NCBI GenBank assembly: GCA_029941905.1
Contig: JAPYTQ010000002.1
Location: forward strand, 167,853-231,852
DNA: 64,000 bases
Source of the DNA: JAHRVQ01 sp029941905
GTDB lineage: Bacteria > Pseudomonadota > Gammaproteobacteria > Pseudomonadales > Azotimanducaceae
Reading direction: 5' to 3'
The position numbers and the translations under genes were made by a program. Below are positions 52,500-62,226 of the stretch, one piece after another. Below the pieces are notes generated by a model. It worked only from the letters and a program-made list of their open reading frames with translations. It was not told the DNA's origin and did not search any database. How positions within the stretch are numbered: position 1 is the first letter of the stretch; each line of letters starts with the position of its first letter.

Positions 52500-53345
52500 A
52501 TGAATCCAATTGAGACTTACAGACGCAATGGGGTTGTACACCTGGCGCAGGCTCTGGACGCCGATGCTTTACAACTGGCCCGTGAGGCATTCGACTGGTC
52601 GTTGGGGAACCCCGGTAAGGGTGCCACCAAACTGATCCCCGGGACGCCAGGCTCATTCTACGGCGATCTGGCGAACCCATTCTGCTTTGACGCCTACAAA
52701 GCGGTGAACACAAGGACAGTCATTCCCCAATTGGTAACGGAGCTGTGGGACAAGCCTGATATCTGGTTTATGTACGAGCAGATTTTTAAAAAATCGGGTG
52801 GTGATGATGGCGAATCAGCGAGGCGGACACCCTGGCATCAGGATCTGCCCTACCTGCCTATTCAGGGAAATGACCTGGCCGTGGTCTGGATATCTTTCGA
52901 GCCACTAGCTGCCAATGAATCCCTGGAATTTGTTGTGGGTTCCCATCATGGCACCCTGTACGATGGTTCCCGGTTTGATCCACGGGATGACACCATTCCA
53001 CTCTACGGTACCGGTGATCTGCCAAGACTGCCCGATATCGAAAAATCCCGGGAAGAGTACGACATCGTGTCATTCGCAATCGAGCCTGGTGACCTGGTCA
53101 TTTTTCACCCTGCCATGCTGCACGGTGGTGCCCCGACCTCATCAGGTAAAACCCGCAACACCTTGTCTCTGCGCTACTTCGGAGATGACGCCACTGTCGC
53201 CTGGCGACCAAACGACACCATGGAGCGGATTGCAAAAATCGGCTCAGGTCCCGCGGTACACCCCATGAACCGCGCTAAACAGCTCGGCGAAGGTGCGCCT
53301 TTCAGGGATGGCGGGTTCCCCAGACTGCTGTTTGATACAAACTAA
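52500..53345 (+). CDS. Phytanoyl-CoA dioxygenase family protein
   Basis: A 281-residue Fe(II)/2-oxoglutarate oxygenase. The iron ligands are visible as TPWHQDLPYLP (H-x-D) and FHPAMLHGGAP (distal His), and RNTLSLRYFGDD supplies the Arg that holds 2-oxoglutarate. Members hydroxylate acyl-CoA or small secondary metabolites; this one lacks further clues. The gene begins 51 bases after the GST stop and may share its transcript with it and the MATE gene. Confidence 0.85.
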   Translation: MNPIETYRRNGVVHLAQALDADALQLAREAFDWSLGNPGKGATKLIPGTPGSFYGDLANPFCFDAYKAVNTRTVIPQLVTELWDKPDIWFMYEQIFKKSGGDDGESARRTPWHQDLPYLPIQGNDLAVVWISFEPLAANESLEFVVGSHHGTLYDGSRFDPRDDTIPLYGTGDLPRLPDIEKSREEYDIVSFAIEPGDLVIFHPAMLHGGAPTSSGKTRNTLSLRYFGDDATVAWRPNDTMERIAKIGSGPAVHPMNRAKQLGEGAPFRDGGFPRLLFDTN

Positions 53346-53387
53346 AGATTCACCTGCTCATTTTAACTCGACACGTTTGACGGCTGT

Positions 53388-54767
53388 ATGGTCCAACTCC
53401 TGAAGATCGACAAAAAAATACTCAGCGAACTGCTATCCATCGCCTATCCCATGGTGGTATCCCAGGGTGCATTCGCAGTGATGATTTTTACCGATCGCTA
53501 TTTTATGTCGCTGCTGAGCCCCACCCATATGGCCGCGTCACTGGGTGGCGGGGTCGCATCATTTTTTTGCATGTCGCTGTTTATTGGTGTCTTGTCTTAC
53601 GCCAACGCACTGGTTGCCCAGTATTACGGCGCAAAAGAACTGGAGAAGTGCCCGCGGGTCGTGACACAAGGCCTTATTCTATGCCTCGCATTTATTCCCG
53701 CGTTGTTATTTATCGGCTATTTTGTAGGCAATCTGTTTGCCTTTATGGGTCATGACCCGGAGCTTGAGGTGCTTGAACGAAAGTACTTCTACATTCTTAT
53801 CTGGGGTTCAGGTATCGGGCTTATCAAAACCTGTTTTGCCTCTTACTTTGCAGGCATCGCAAAAACAAGAGTTGTCATGATCGCCGATACCCTGGGCGTA
53901 CTGATGAATATACCCCTCACCTATGCGCTGATTTTTGGTGTCTGGGGATTTCCCCAACAAGGTATAGAGGGCGCGGCATATGCAACCATTATCAGTTCAA
54001 TTTTTAGTCTGGGTCTGTTTCTGTTGTCTTATTTTGAACCTGGCCATATAAACCGATATTTCATAAACCAGTCCTTCAAGCTGGATACCGGCATTCTGCG
54101 CCGTTATATCAGGCTCGGCTTTCCATCCGGAATTGAAATGTTTCTCAACGTCGCCGCATTCAACTTGTTCCTGTTGATGTACCAGTCTTATGGTGTGGCT
54201 GAAGCAGCTTCGGCGGCAATTGTGTTTAACTGGGACATTGTCTCGTTTGTCCCAATGATAGGGCTCAATGTCGCACTGATCAGCATGGTAGGTCGATTTG
54301 TCGGCGCCGGCAATATGGATCAAATGCGCGAGGTCGTCGTATCGGGATTCCTGATCAGCCTGACCTACTCCGCCTTTCTGGCTGTTATTTTCGTGTTGTT
54401 CCGGGAACCTCTGGTGCAAATATTTATTATTGAAGACCAACACGCCAGTGCAATTTTGGAGTTATCGACCTATATGATGATTGGCCTGGCAAGCTATGTA
54501 ATGGGGGACGCAATCATACTGGTGACGGGTGGAGTCTTAAGGGGCGCAGGTGATACCCGCTGGCTGATGTGGGTTTCAGTTTTACTGCACTGGCTCATGC
54601 TGATCATCCAGTATTTCGTTATCAAGGTTTTCGACCAGGGACCGCGCATTGCATGGGTAATTTTTGTCATCATGATTATCGTGACTGCTGCGATTTATCT
54701 GCTTCGCCTTCGCAGTGGAAAGTGGCGCTCACCTGAAGCATTAGCCAGAGTAATGGCTGAACAATAA
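53388..54767 (+). CDS. MATE-family exporter
   Basis: A 459-residue inner-membrane antiporter with about twelve hydrophobic helices, arranged as two six-helix halves. FVIMIFTDRYFMSLLSPT-like sequence near the start, the GIEMFLNVAAFNLF stretch and ALISMVGRFVGAGN are typical of MATE proteins, which export drugs or metabolites using Na+ or H+. Substrate unknown. Last gene of the plus-strand run beginning at 51789. Confidence 0.88.
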   Translation: MVQLLKIDKKILSELLSIAYPMVVSQGAFAVMIFTDRYFMSLLSPTHMAASLGGGVASFFCMSLFIGVLSYANALVAQYYGAKELEKCPRVVTQGLILCLAFIPALLFIGYFVGNLFAFMGHDPELEVLERKYFYILIWGSGIGLIKTCFASYFAGIAKTRVVMIADTLGVLMNIPLTYALIFGVWGFPQQGIEGAAYATIISSIFSLGLFLLSYFEPGHINRYFINQSFKLDTGILRRYIRLGFPSGIEMFLNVAAFNLFLLMYQSYGVAEAASAAIVFNWDIVSFVPMIGLNVALISMVGRFVGAGNMDQMREVVVSGFLISLTYSAFLAVIFVLFREPLVQIFIIEDQHASAILELSTYMMIGLASYVMGDAIILVTGGVLRGAGDTRWLMWVSVLLHWLMLIIQYFVIKVFDQGPRIAWVIFVIMIIVTAAIYLLRLRSGKWRSPEALARVMAEQ

Positions 54768-54896
54768 TGGCGTGCACAAGACGCCTATTTCTAGCAACCA
54801 ATAATATAAACATCAGCCAAAACCCTGCCAGCCACTAAACACTTCAAAATAATCATCTGGCCACTGCCTCCCGGACAAGGACTAGCTAAAGTTACG

Positions 54897-55952
54897 CTAC
54901 ACATCCTGGAACACGCGCGCCCAATCTTCTATTGCTGACTCGTGCCCATGAACAACTTGCACCGTTACCTGTTTGTATCCAGCATCTTTGATTTCGCGAA
55001 CGCGTCTAACAATCTCTTCATGTCGCCCACTCAATGTCGTCGCCATCGCGAGTTCAGGTGTCACATGCGTTTCTTCTGGACGGACGTACATCAGATGACC
55101 TCTGTGATTCTCAAGATACCGCGCGTCCTCGGGTTCATACTGCTGGTGCTGTATCAAGTAATCGGCAAGTACATTGGATAATGGTCCTGCTTCCATGTTG
55201 GCGCCACCCATGGCGCCTACTTCATCCGCTAGATTGTGGAACATCACAGCAGTTTGGGGTGCTGCCTGGGCCATCAAACGCGCCTCATCTTCATCTGCAT
55301 CGCCGGTAAGCACTGCACCAAGGAAAAACAAGTTCGAGTCAAGATCTTCCTGATCGTTCCCCGCCGCTCGCCATGCCGTGTGCATGTTCGCGAGAGCCAG
55401 ATCAGCATTCGCCGCCCCAAAGTTAAGCCACTTTGCACTAAGTTCTGCCGTTAACCGTTGAGCGTTCGGACCGAAGGCTGAAAACCATAGCGGTATATCG
55501 TCTTCGATGTTGATCAACCCAAACTCAGGGTCGAGGAATTTCACTTTGTGGGTGCCATCAGAATCCGTCCATTCCGCAATGTCGCCGCGCAACATACTCT
55601 GGACAGTTTCAATATAACGACGAGTTGCTTCGAGTGATACAGCCCCCTGCCCCATCGTCCTGCGCGCGGTGAAACCTGTTCCAATACCAAAGTCAATACG
55701 GCCCGGAGCCAACTTATTCAGCGAAGCCAAAGCATTAGCGGCTACCGGAGCAATTCGGTTAGACGGTACCAATACTCCCGTGCCGAGGCGGATTGTCGAC
55801 GTTTCGTGAGCTGCAAGTGCCATACAAATAAACACATCTGGATTCAAAAGCTGTGTGTCGTAAAACCACGCCGTGGAATAACCCAGCGCTTCTGCTTTCT
55901 TAGCCCATTTCCAGGAATCCACTTCAGATGCAAAAGCAACGGAATATTTCAT
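54897..55952 (-). CDS. LLM-class flavin- or F420-dependent oxidoreductase
   Basis: A 351-residue luciferase-fold enzyme: WKWAKKAEALGYSTAWFYD, TIRLGTGVLVPSNRIAPVAA and RIDFGIGTGFTARRTMG. The start has a strong ribosome binding site, AAGGAGGAC, seven bases upstream. It is last in a minus-strand set behind a cupin gene and a rhodanese gene, so a role in organosulfur breakdown is plausible (related monooxygenases desulfonate alkanesulfonates), but this is inference from neighbours. Confidence 0.83.
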   Translation of the reverse strand: MKYSVAFASEVDSWKWAKKAEALGYSTAWFYDTQLLNPDVFICMALAAHETSTIRLGTGVLVPSNRIAPVAANALASLNKLAPGRIDFGIGTGFTARRTMGQGAVSLEATRRYIETVQSMLRGDIAEWTDSDGTHKVKFLDPEFGLINIEDDIPLWFSAFGPNAQRLTAELSAKWLNFGAANADLALANMHTAWRAAGNDQEDLDSNLFFLGAVLTGDADEDEARLMAQAAPQTAVMFHNLADEVGAMGGANMEAGPLSNVLADYLIQHQQYEPEDARYLENHRGHLMYVRPEETHVTPELAMATTLSGRHEEIVRRVREIKDAGYKQVTVQVVHGHESAIEDWARVFQDV

Positions 55953-56020
55953 TTGTCCTCCTTTTTGTAAATCTACTGCAAGCTACCGTCAACACGAATA
56001 ATCGTACCCGTGGTGCATCG

Positions 56021-56551
56021 CTACACATTGCCGGTACCAACGTGCTCGACCTCTCGTACGGCACCCGTCTCCGGGTCGAATACGCGGCGGGTTTCCAGTT
56101 TCATGTCTGCACCTGTCACTCGAACGAATTTTGAACCGGCGGCGTAGTCAATGGAATGGATCTCTCGAACGTCAAATAACCCTGCTTGGCCCGGTTCTAG
56201 ACGGAAAGTCATTGACGGTTCGATATTGCCATTATCTGCGACAGACCAGATCGTCATATCCGTGTGTCCGGCTGTTTGCCCATAAACGGCCCAAGACTCG
56301 CCATGGTCATGAGGGGGTGAGGTGCGCGCCTCTGCCATGTTGTACGCCAACACGCAGAAGTGCAGGTCGGGGTCTTCATAGATCTGGCGCATCCCCGCAT
56401 CTTCATTAGGTCCGACGTAGGCGGCGCAAAATGCCTCATCCTCTAAAAGCAATTCGAACTTTTGCCTGATTTTTCCCCTCCCCTCGGGGTCGTCGTTCAT
56501 CGATAGGATGGCGCGCGTGTCGTCACAGAAGTTTTCCAGCGAGTAGCTCAT
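56021..56551 (-). CDS. Cupin protein, cysteine-dioxygenase-like
   Basis: A 176-residue cupin. PPHDHGESWAVYGQTAGHTDM carries the H-x-H metal ligands, and GLFDVREIHSIDYAAGS the third histidine; the HDHG-SWAVYG form resembles thiol-dioxygenase-type cupins. Start is the ATG at 56551, preceded by GGAAA; a GTG 12 codons upstream is weaker. It lies between the rhodanese and luciferase-like genes and may oxidise a thiol. Confidence 0.78.
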   Translation of the reverse strand: MSYSLENFCDDTRAILSMNDDPEGRGKIRQKFELLLEDEAFCAAYVGPNEDAGMRQIYEDPDLHFCVLAYNMAEARTSPPHDHGESWAVYGQTAGHTDMTIWSVADNGNIEPSMTFRLEPGQAGLFDVREIHSIDYAAGSKFVRVTGADMKLETRRVFDPETGAVREVEHVGTGNV

Positions 56552-56614
56552 AACGTTTGTTTCCGGTGATTTATCAAAACTATGCACTCTATCACCGTGT
56601 CTCGCAACTGCTGG

Positions 56615-58204
56615 TCAGAATGCTCGAAACTGCGTGGTGCCATCACGCTCGATCTGCGCGACCAGAGCGACTTCCCATGTCAGGTAGTCGCGCATGAACT
56701 TTTCCTGGGCGCCGCGATGTTCGTAAGGTTTGTACCAGACATCGTCGGTACTCCCGACGGTATGTTCTAGACCCGATACCGTTTCACGGCCCTCGGAAAA
56801 CCATCGAGCCATGCCCCCATCAAGAGCTTGCACATCGCCGGTAGTGAGCGCGCGCGCTTCTTGTAACGCCAGCTGTGCCAATCTACCATCAGGCGAGGTG
56901 AGGACAACAGATGTTGGGTTCGCAACATCGGCAAGTGCATCTGCGAGACGCGCTCGTACGCACCACATAGCCCCAGGGATGTGGTGTTGCTCATAGCTTG
57001 TAGAAGGTCCAAGGTCGATGACGCAGACACTGTCGTGACGATCAGCGAGGCGATTAGCGAGCACCTCGGTTGTGACTCTGGCAGCATTCAACTGGCGTAG
57101 CACAGTTGGCTCATGCGTGCCTGACTCCAATGGTCCAGAGCCGAGGCCACCCTCGAGTACGTATACATTTCGCCAGCCCATCTGGATCAGCCAGGAAGCT
57201 GTCATGACACTGCGTACGCCGACATCATCGGCGAGCACCAGGCGGGCGTTCTTGACGGCAACGTATTCGTCGGTCGCCTGCACGAGTTGACCCCCTGGTG
57301 CATTACGATATCCCGGTAGATGCCCGTCGGCGTATTCAGCGGGGGAGCGAACGTCCAGTAAAAAGGTCGTGCGAACCGGATCCTTCCGCCATTGATCGAC
57401 CATCTCGTGACTCACTTCAGACACCTCAAAACGGTCCGCCACCCGTGCCGCAGCGGCCAATGCCTTCTCTATGCCCACAGCAGTCGGCATTCGGGCTTGG
57501 CGAGTCGAACCATGCTCCAGTTCCAAGCCAGCTAGATGCCAGCCCATGGTGCCATCTTTTAATGCTGCTACCGGATTAGGGATACCAGCATTTATCAGAC
57601 TTTGCGCGCCAATAATAGAGCGCGTACGACCGGCGCAATTTACAATCACAAAGGTCTGGGGATCAGGGGCGATGTCATGAATCCGAAACGCCAACTCTGC
57701 ACCGGGCATGTCCGTTGCGGTTGGAATATTCATGCGATGGTATTCATCAAATGGCCGCGAATCGACTATTACCATGTCACACCCTTCGTCTATCATCGCC
57801 CTCACCTCGTTGGCAGCCAGACGCGGCGTTTCATACTCCGCCTCGACAAATTCGCCGAATGCCTTACTCGGCACGTTGACGCCAGAGAAAAGCTCCAAAC
57901 CCGCCATCTGCCAGGCGGCCACGCCACCATCCAACCGCATGACATTGGTGTACCCAAGCTCGCCCAGCAGATGAATGGCACGTCCGGCGAAATCTTCGTT
58001 ATTGGTTTCATCGACGACCACCATCGGCGTGTTTTTGCCAGGCACCAGATCGCCAATCAATAGATCGAGATGGCTGAGCGGCACACAGACCGCAAACAAT
58101 AGATGTGATTCCGAAAACGCGCCTTGTCCGCGCACGTCAATCAGTGCAAGTTCCTGCTCGCCATGCAGCATTTGCTTGAGCTCAAGTGGGGGAATCTTAT
58201 TCAT
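56615..58204 (-). CDS. Four-domain rhodanese-like sulfurtransferase
   Basis: A 529-residue protein with four successive rhodanese domains, starting near residues 6, 128, 257 and 380. Only the second keeps a catalytic loop: NCAGRTRS with Cys190. In the others the loop reads DETNNEDF, ADDVGVRS and SPDGRLA, so they are probably regulatory or substrate-binding. Typical sulfurtransferases have one or two such domains. First gene of the minus-strand sulfur-related set; its start ATG is at 58204. Confidence 0.88.
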   Translation of the reverse strand: MNKIPPLELKQMLHGEQELALIDVRGQGAFSESHLLFAVCVPLSHLDLLIGDLVPGKNTPMVVVDETNNEDFAGRAIHLLGELGYTNVMRLDGGVAAWQMAGLELFSGVNVPSKAFGEFVEAEYETPRLAANEVRAMIDEGCDMVIVDSRPFDEYHRMNIPTATDMPGAELAFRIHDIAPDPQTFVIVNCAGRTRSIIGAQSLINAGIPNPVAALKDGTMGWHLAGLELEHGSTRQARMPTAVGIEKALAAAARVADRFEVSEVSHEMVDQWRKDPVRTTFLLDVRSPAEYADGHLPGYRNAPGGQLVQATDEYVAVKNARLVLADDVGVRSVMTASWLIQMGWRNVYVLEGGLGSGPLESGTHEPTVLRQLNAARVTTEVLANRLADRHDSVCVIDLGPSTSYEQHHIPGAMWCVRARLADALADVANPTSVVLTSPDGRLAQLALQEARALTTGDVQALDGGMARWFSEGRETVSGLEHTVGSTDDVWYKPYEHRGAQEKFMRDYLTWEVALVAQIERDGTTQFRAF

Positions 58205-58325
58205 GGGTCTTTGTTACTCCGATCTAAGGGGCTAATGCGATATGTCACTCTATGTGAAGTATCCACGGACAATCAAACTAAAACAAATGCGTGGTTGGGT
58301 TGTGAGTCTTTCCTGATGAAGTCAG

Positions 58326-58670
58326 TTGGCAACACGCAAACTCGGTCTGGGAACCATGGTTTCCTTTGGATTCGGGCAGGTTGCTGAAGCGACCAAAAAT
58401 ACCGGATTCAATATTTTCCTCCTGTTCTACTACAATCAGGTGCTGCAGGTTTCCGCAACCGGAACGAGCATAGCGCTTGCGGTCGCACTCGGGCTCCTGG
58501 GCGGTGCCATTCCGGCCATCAGTGCGGTTCGAATGTCGAAGCTAACTGGCTCGCAATTCCTCTCGCAGTATATCGTCGTTACAGACATATACATCAGGAC
58601 CGGCAATGAGTTTCGCAATTTCGTATTGCCACTTAACCCTTCCCTTAATCCTGAGCAAAACCTACCCTAA
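58326..58670 (+). pseudogene. N-terminal fragment of a sugar/GPH-type MFS transporter
   Basis: The frame reads KLGLGTMVSFGFGQVAEATK then NTGFNIFLLFYYNQVLQVS and IALAVAL, the first transmembrane segments of glycoside-pentoside-hexuronide transporters. It then jumps to GLLGGAIPAISAV and unrelated residues and stops at 114 codons, whereas the family has about 450. A large internal deletion is likely. The start is a TTG. Non-functional remnant. Confidence 0.65.
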
Positions 58671-58684
58671 CTTTTGCACAAGAA

Positions 58685-60655
58685 TTAAAGCGGTAGCTTG
58701 TCGGCTGCGTGAGCGAAACGGAAATCTTGCATCTTGTAGTATCGCAGGTTGCGCATCCATTGAACCACCACGGCAGGGTTCTTCTGACCTTTATCAAGCA
58801 GGACCAGTGCGCGAGATTGATCATCCAGGCGAAGATAAGCATCGAGCAACACCACCGGATTTGGGGCAGAAGCCTTCTCCAGGTTCCTCAGAAGCGCAAG
58901 CGCTTCCGCCTCTTCACCAAGGTCAACCAAAACAGAGATAAACAGATCTGGATAGGCATCGCCACATGAGGACCATACCTCTTTAACCAGATCGACAGCC
59001 TCGTCATTCCTGCTCATGCTTGTTAGTACCACCGACTGTGCAGCCCGCATGCGACATTTAGAATACAACATTGGTACCAGGGGCAGATTCTGTTCCAAAA
59101 GGGCAATCGCCGACTCTGGGCGACCCATGGCTGCTGTATACAGCGCATGTGGTATAAAAATGCTTGCGAGGGACCCTCCCGACGCGATCGCACGTTCATA
59201 CTCTTCAACCGCTCGGTTAGGTTTACCGGAATAGGCGTAAAAACCGGCCAACAAGCTGTGGGCGACAACTGAATTGGGGTTTTGCTGCAGAGCCTCCAAC
59301 GTAAGTTCATATGCAGCCTGGTATTGTTTTTGCCTGATCATATACTTGGCCTTCACCGCCTTCCGTCTGCCGAGAACCCAAGTGCCTTGGGCATTCTCAG
59401 ACTGGACCAATACATTATTCAACAACTCACTGAGGCGCTCATCCACATCCAGAGTGGATATTGAACGGGATTCAATATTCAGGTAAGTCTGCAATAGAAA
59501 CAGGTTGCTGAAAAAGAATGATGGTGTGTCGATCAGCGACTTTTCATAGTTCGCTGCAAGGTTCAACAGATCTACCTTGTCACCCGTGTGCATTTGCATC
59601 GTTTGTTGGTGCGCCAGCACAAAATGGGTGTGGGACTGTCGTGAATTGAATTTGGGCCTGATGAATCTATACCAGTAGTCATCAGTTACTTGTTCAATAA
59701 CGTAGCTGCCTGCATGCATCGAAATCATTTCGGCAGATTTAGCGTGGTCTGCTATCACAGAATAAGAGTTGGACCAGATTTGTTCGCCGTCAGCGACTTT
59801 AATTAACCGTAACGCGACACGATTTATGTCACTAATCTGTACATCCCCATGAAGCAGATATCTGACGCCCAAGGCCGCGCCAATTGAAGAAGGACTCTCG
59901 AACGACTCTACGTAACGACGTGTTGCGTCGCTAGCCAGCACTCTTAAACCACCTGCAGCAGTCAGAATTGGGTAGAGCCGACGAATTGTATCGAGGCCAT
60001 TAGCTGACAGATTGGTGATGATCTCTTCGGTCAGTAACTTGGCAAAACCTGCATCACCCCTGTCAGTAGTCTGGAATGGCATTACGGCCAGAGAGGGGCT
60101 CCAGTCTGCCAACGAATTGTTGGGATTGTCAGCAGTTATAGAAGAATCGACTGTGTTTACGTCGGATTCCAATACAAGTTGCGATGTGTACCATGCAAAC
60201 CACATCGCAGTGATCCCCATTGCAACGCGGGAAGGAACGATAATGCTAGAGCGCAGCCAATCTGGAAGTCTGGCTGTTTGAACAGGAATCCCAGATTGAG
60301 GCTCGTCACCGGAAATGGCATGGCCTGTTGTTGCTTTCGATTCGCCAACACTGTCCAAAGTCACTTGTGCCAGGACTCGGTAGCCACGTTTTGGCACTGT
60401 TTCGATGTAGAGCGGTTTTTTCGAGGAGTCATCAAGCGCTGAGCGAAGTTTGTTGATTACGCGGTGAACCGCACTTGGCTCGACAATCCTTCCTGACCAC
60501 AGTCGTTCAATCAGTTCATCAGTGGTAACGACGCGATCGGAGTGAGTTACCAGGAAAACCAGCGCGTCCATCACCCTTGGTTCAACCGCGACTTCCTTTT
60601 CCTTCGAGATTACCTTGTTACGGTTGGGTTCAATTAACCACTTACCAAATTGCAT
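58685..60655 (-). CDS. CadC-like transmembrane transcriptional regulator
   Basis: A 656-residue protein. The N-terminal OmpR/PhoB-type winged helix is complete (ISKEKEVAVEPRVMDALVFL ... VHRVINKLRSALDD ... YIETVPKRGYRVLA). A single membrane helix lies near 150-170. The periplasmic part has a TolB-like segment (LAVMPFQTTDRGDAGFAKLL) and TPR-type repeats (YELTLEALQQNPNSVVAHSL and following). Such proteins sense an envelope signal and bind DNA directly. Targets unknown; the sulfur gene set is the nearest candidate. Confidence 0.87.
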   Translation of the reverse strand: MQFGKWLIEPNRNKVISKEKEVAVEPRVMDALVFLVTHSDRVVTTDELIERLWSGRIVEPSAVHRVINKLRSALDDSSKKPLYIETVPKRGYRVLAQVTLDSVGESKATTGHAISGDEPQSGIPVQTARLPDWLRSSIIVPSRVAMGITAMWFAWYTSQLVLESDVNTVDSSITADNPNNSLADWSPSLAVMPFQTTDRGDAGFAKLLTEEIITNLSANGLDTIRRLYPILTAAGGLRVLASDATRRYVESFESPSSIGAALGVRYLLHGDVQISDINRVALRLIKVADGEQIWSNSYSVIADHAKSAEMISMHAGSYVIEQVTDDYWYRFIRPKFNSRQSHTHFVLAHQQTMQMHTGDKVDLLNLAANYEKSLIDTPSFFFSNLFLLQTYLNIESRSISTLDVDERLSELLNNVLVQSENAQGTWVLGRRKAVKAKYMIRQKQYQAAYELTLEALQQNPNSVVAHSLLAGFYAYSGKPNRAVEEYERAIASGGSLASIFIPHALYTAAMGRPESAIALLEQNLPLVPMLYSKCRMRAAQSVVLTSMSRNDEAVDLVKEVWSSCGDAYPDLFISVLVDLGEEAEALALLRNLEKASAPNPVVLLDAYLRLDDQSRALVLLDKGQKNPAVVVQWMRNLRYYKMQDFRFAHAADKLPL

Positions 60656-60737
60656 TTTTTTAATTGTACGTAACTGAGATCATCGGATCTGAGTATAAAT
60701 CCTTGAGAAACAAAAAACAGTATTGTTAAGGTGGGCT

Positions 60738-61035
60738 CTACAAGCCATTTTCCAACGTGGATTTGTTCTTGTTCATATCTGTCGCTAGTTCTTCAACGAA
60801 ACGCGTTGTTAGATCAATGACTTTTATGCCACAACGTGAATGAATCTCCGACAATGACGATGCGAAATTTGTCGCTTGTTGGCAGATGGATTTGATCACC
60901 GCGTACACGGTCACCCGAGAGTTGGCTCGGTGACAGCGCCAGCCGCAAGGCACCTTCAAGTAAAAAGAGTGTCAGGATTACGATTGCTCGTTTTTGATGG
61001 GAAGATTCTTGTTCAATGTTATCGCAGGATGTCGT
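60738..61035 (-). pseudogene. Decayed SGNH/GDSL-hydrolase gene
   Basis: The minus strand reads KRAIVILTLFLLEGALRLAL (a signal-anchor helix) and then SDKFRIVIVGDSFTL, the GDSF block of SGNH hydrolases, but stops after WHKSH. Another phase continues GIKVIDLTTRFVEELATDMN, like the C-terminal part of such a protein, to a stop at 60738. The middle of the gene is missing and no start codon is left. A frame covering 60738-60959 in the second phase is a by-product. Confidence 0.6.
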
Positions 61036-61045
61036 TTAGGGAAGT

Positions 61046-61174
61046 ATGTCTTTAAGTTCATCCGTATCGCGCTGTACCTTCGATATTACAGATCCCGACT
61101 TAATTCAGAAAATTCTAGATCATATTGGAGCACAACCACCACCGATTAAAACTGCCACAGTAAGTCCAACGTAG
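61046..61174 (+). pseudogene. Possible transposase C-terminal remnant
   Basis: A 42-codon frame reading RCTFDITDPDLIQKILDHIG then AQPPPIKTA. The D-P-x-x-I-x-K-I-L-x-H-x-G pattern resembles the C-terminal end of IS91-type transposases. Too short to be sure. The following 61175-61404 holds another open stretch (LEIALAFIIAGIVVDKINKQ) that I cannot assign, and nothing else. Confidence 0.35.
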
Positions 61175-61404
61175 GTAATATTGGTCTTTTAGTTGGCCTT
61201 GTCGAGCGCATCGTGACTTGGAATTAATTTCGATTACATTACAACGATCTAGAAATTGCTCTTGCTTTTATCATAGCCGGAATTGTGGTCGATAAAATCA
61301 ACAAGCAGTTCGACAATGATGCAGGTGTTCTTGAAATATTCACGGGTGATCCATCATATTGAAAAGACTACAATTGGATCAAAAAGGTGTGAACGGGACG
61401 ATCA

Positions 61405-62226
61405 ATGACAAAGCTATCTTATCCAAAACCTGCCAGTACCCCTGCTTACACACTCACTGAAGAGATGCAGGGCTGGCTGAACAACCCATCCTTTCCGCGT
61501 AGCGCAGCATATGACCCTGCGTGGATGCTGGAAAACGATATGGGACCCCACGTATTGTGGATGACAGAATGGGCGATGCAAGCGCTCAGACCAGAACCAG
61601 GCCTGCGCATTCTGGACCTTGGCTGTGGCCGGGCTGTTAGCTCAATATTCCTGGCGCGAGAATGTGACGCACAGGTCTGGGCAACGGATTTATGGATCCC
61701 CGCTGACGACAACCAAAAACGCATCGATGCCACAGGGTTAGGCCCTCAGGTGACACCAGTGCACGCAGAGGCGCATAATTTGCCGTTTGAGGAAGGTTTT
61801 TTCGATGTCATCATTTCTATCGATGCCTACCAGTATTTTGGCACCGATGATCTGTATCTTGGCTATATCGGCAAGTTCCTGAAACCTGGCGGCACGCTTG
61901 CAATCGTTGTCCCCAGCGTTACCCGCGAAATAGTGGGTGAGCCGCCCAAAACTCTCCAACCATTTTGGGAGTGGGAGTTCTGTTGCTTCCATACCGCAGA
62001 CTGGTGGCAGCGTCACTGGGCCAAAACGGGGCTGATGGACGTACTATCCGCTGATGTGCTGGAAGATGGCTGGCTGCGTTGGCAGGAATGGACCCATGTT
62101 TCCGACCATGCCGCCGTAGGGCCTTACGTGGGTGTGGTGGGCGGCCAAACAGCAGAGATGCTTGAGGCAGACCAGGGGGAATACCTGTGTTTTTCCCGCG
62201 TGTTAGCCAGAAGGTTTTCTGCCTAA
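61405..62226 (+). CDS. SAM-dependent methyltransferase
   Basis: A 273-residue class I methyltransferase. Motif I is LRILDLGCGRAVSSIFLA, motif II the acidic VWATDLWIP, and FFDVIISIDAYQYF and FLKPGGTLAIVVPS are the post-motifs. The N-terminus begins SYPKPASTPAYTLTEEMQG. The substrate is unknown. Its stop overlaps that of the cold-shock gene on the other strand. Confidence 0.88.
   Translation: MTKLSYPKPASTPAYTLTEEMQGWLNNPSFPRSAAYDPAWMLENDMGPHVLWMTEWAMQALRPEPGLRILDLGCGRAVSSIFLARECDAQVWATDLWIPADDNQKRIDATGLGPQVTPVHAEAHNLPFEEGFFDVIISIDAYQYFGTDDLYLGYIGKFLKPGGTLAIVVPSVTREIVGEPPKTLQPFWEWEFCCFHTADWWQRHWAKTGLMDVLSADVLEDGWLRWQEWTHVSDHAAVGPYVGVVGGQTAEMLEADQGEYLCFSRVLARRFSA

Noticed and set aside
60738..60959. 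73-codon frame as an intact small gene
   Set aside because: Its C-terminal half is a shifted piece of the SGNH-hydrolase relic; its N-terminal residues are meaningless.
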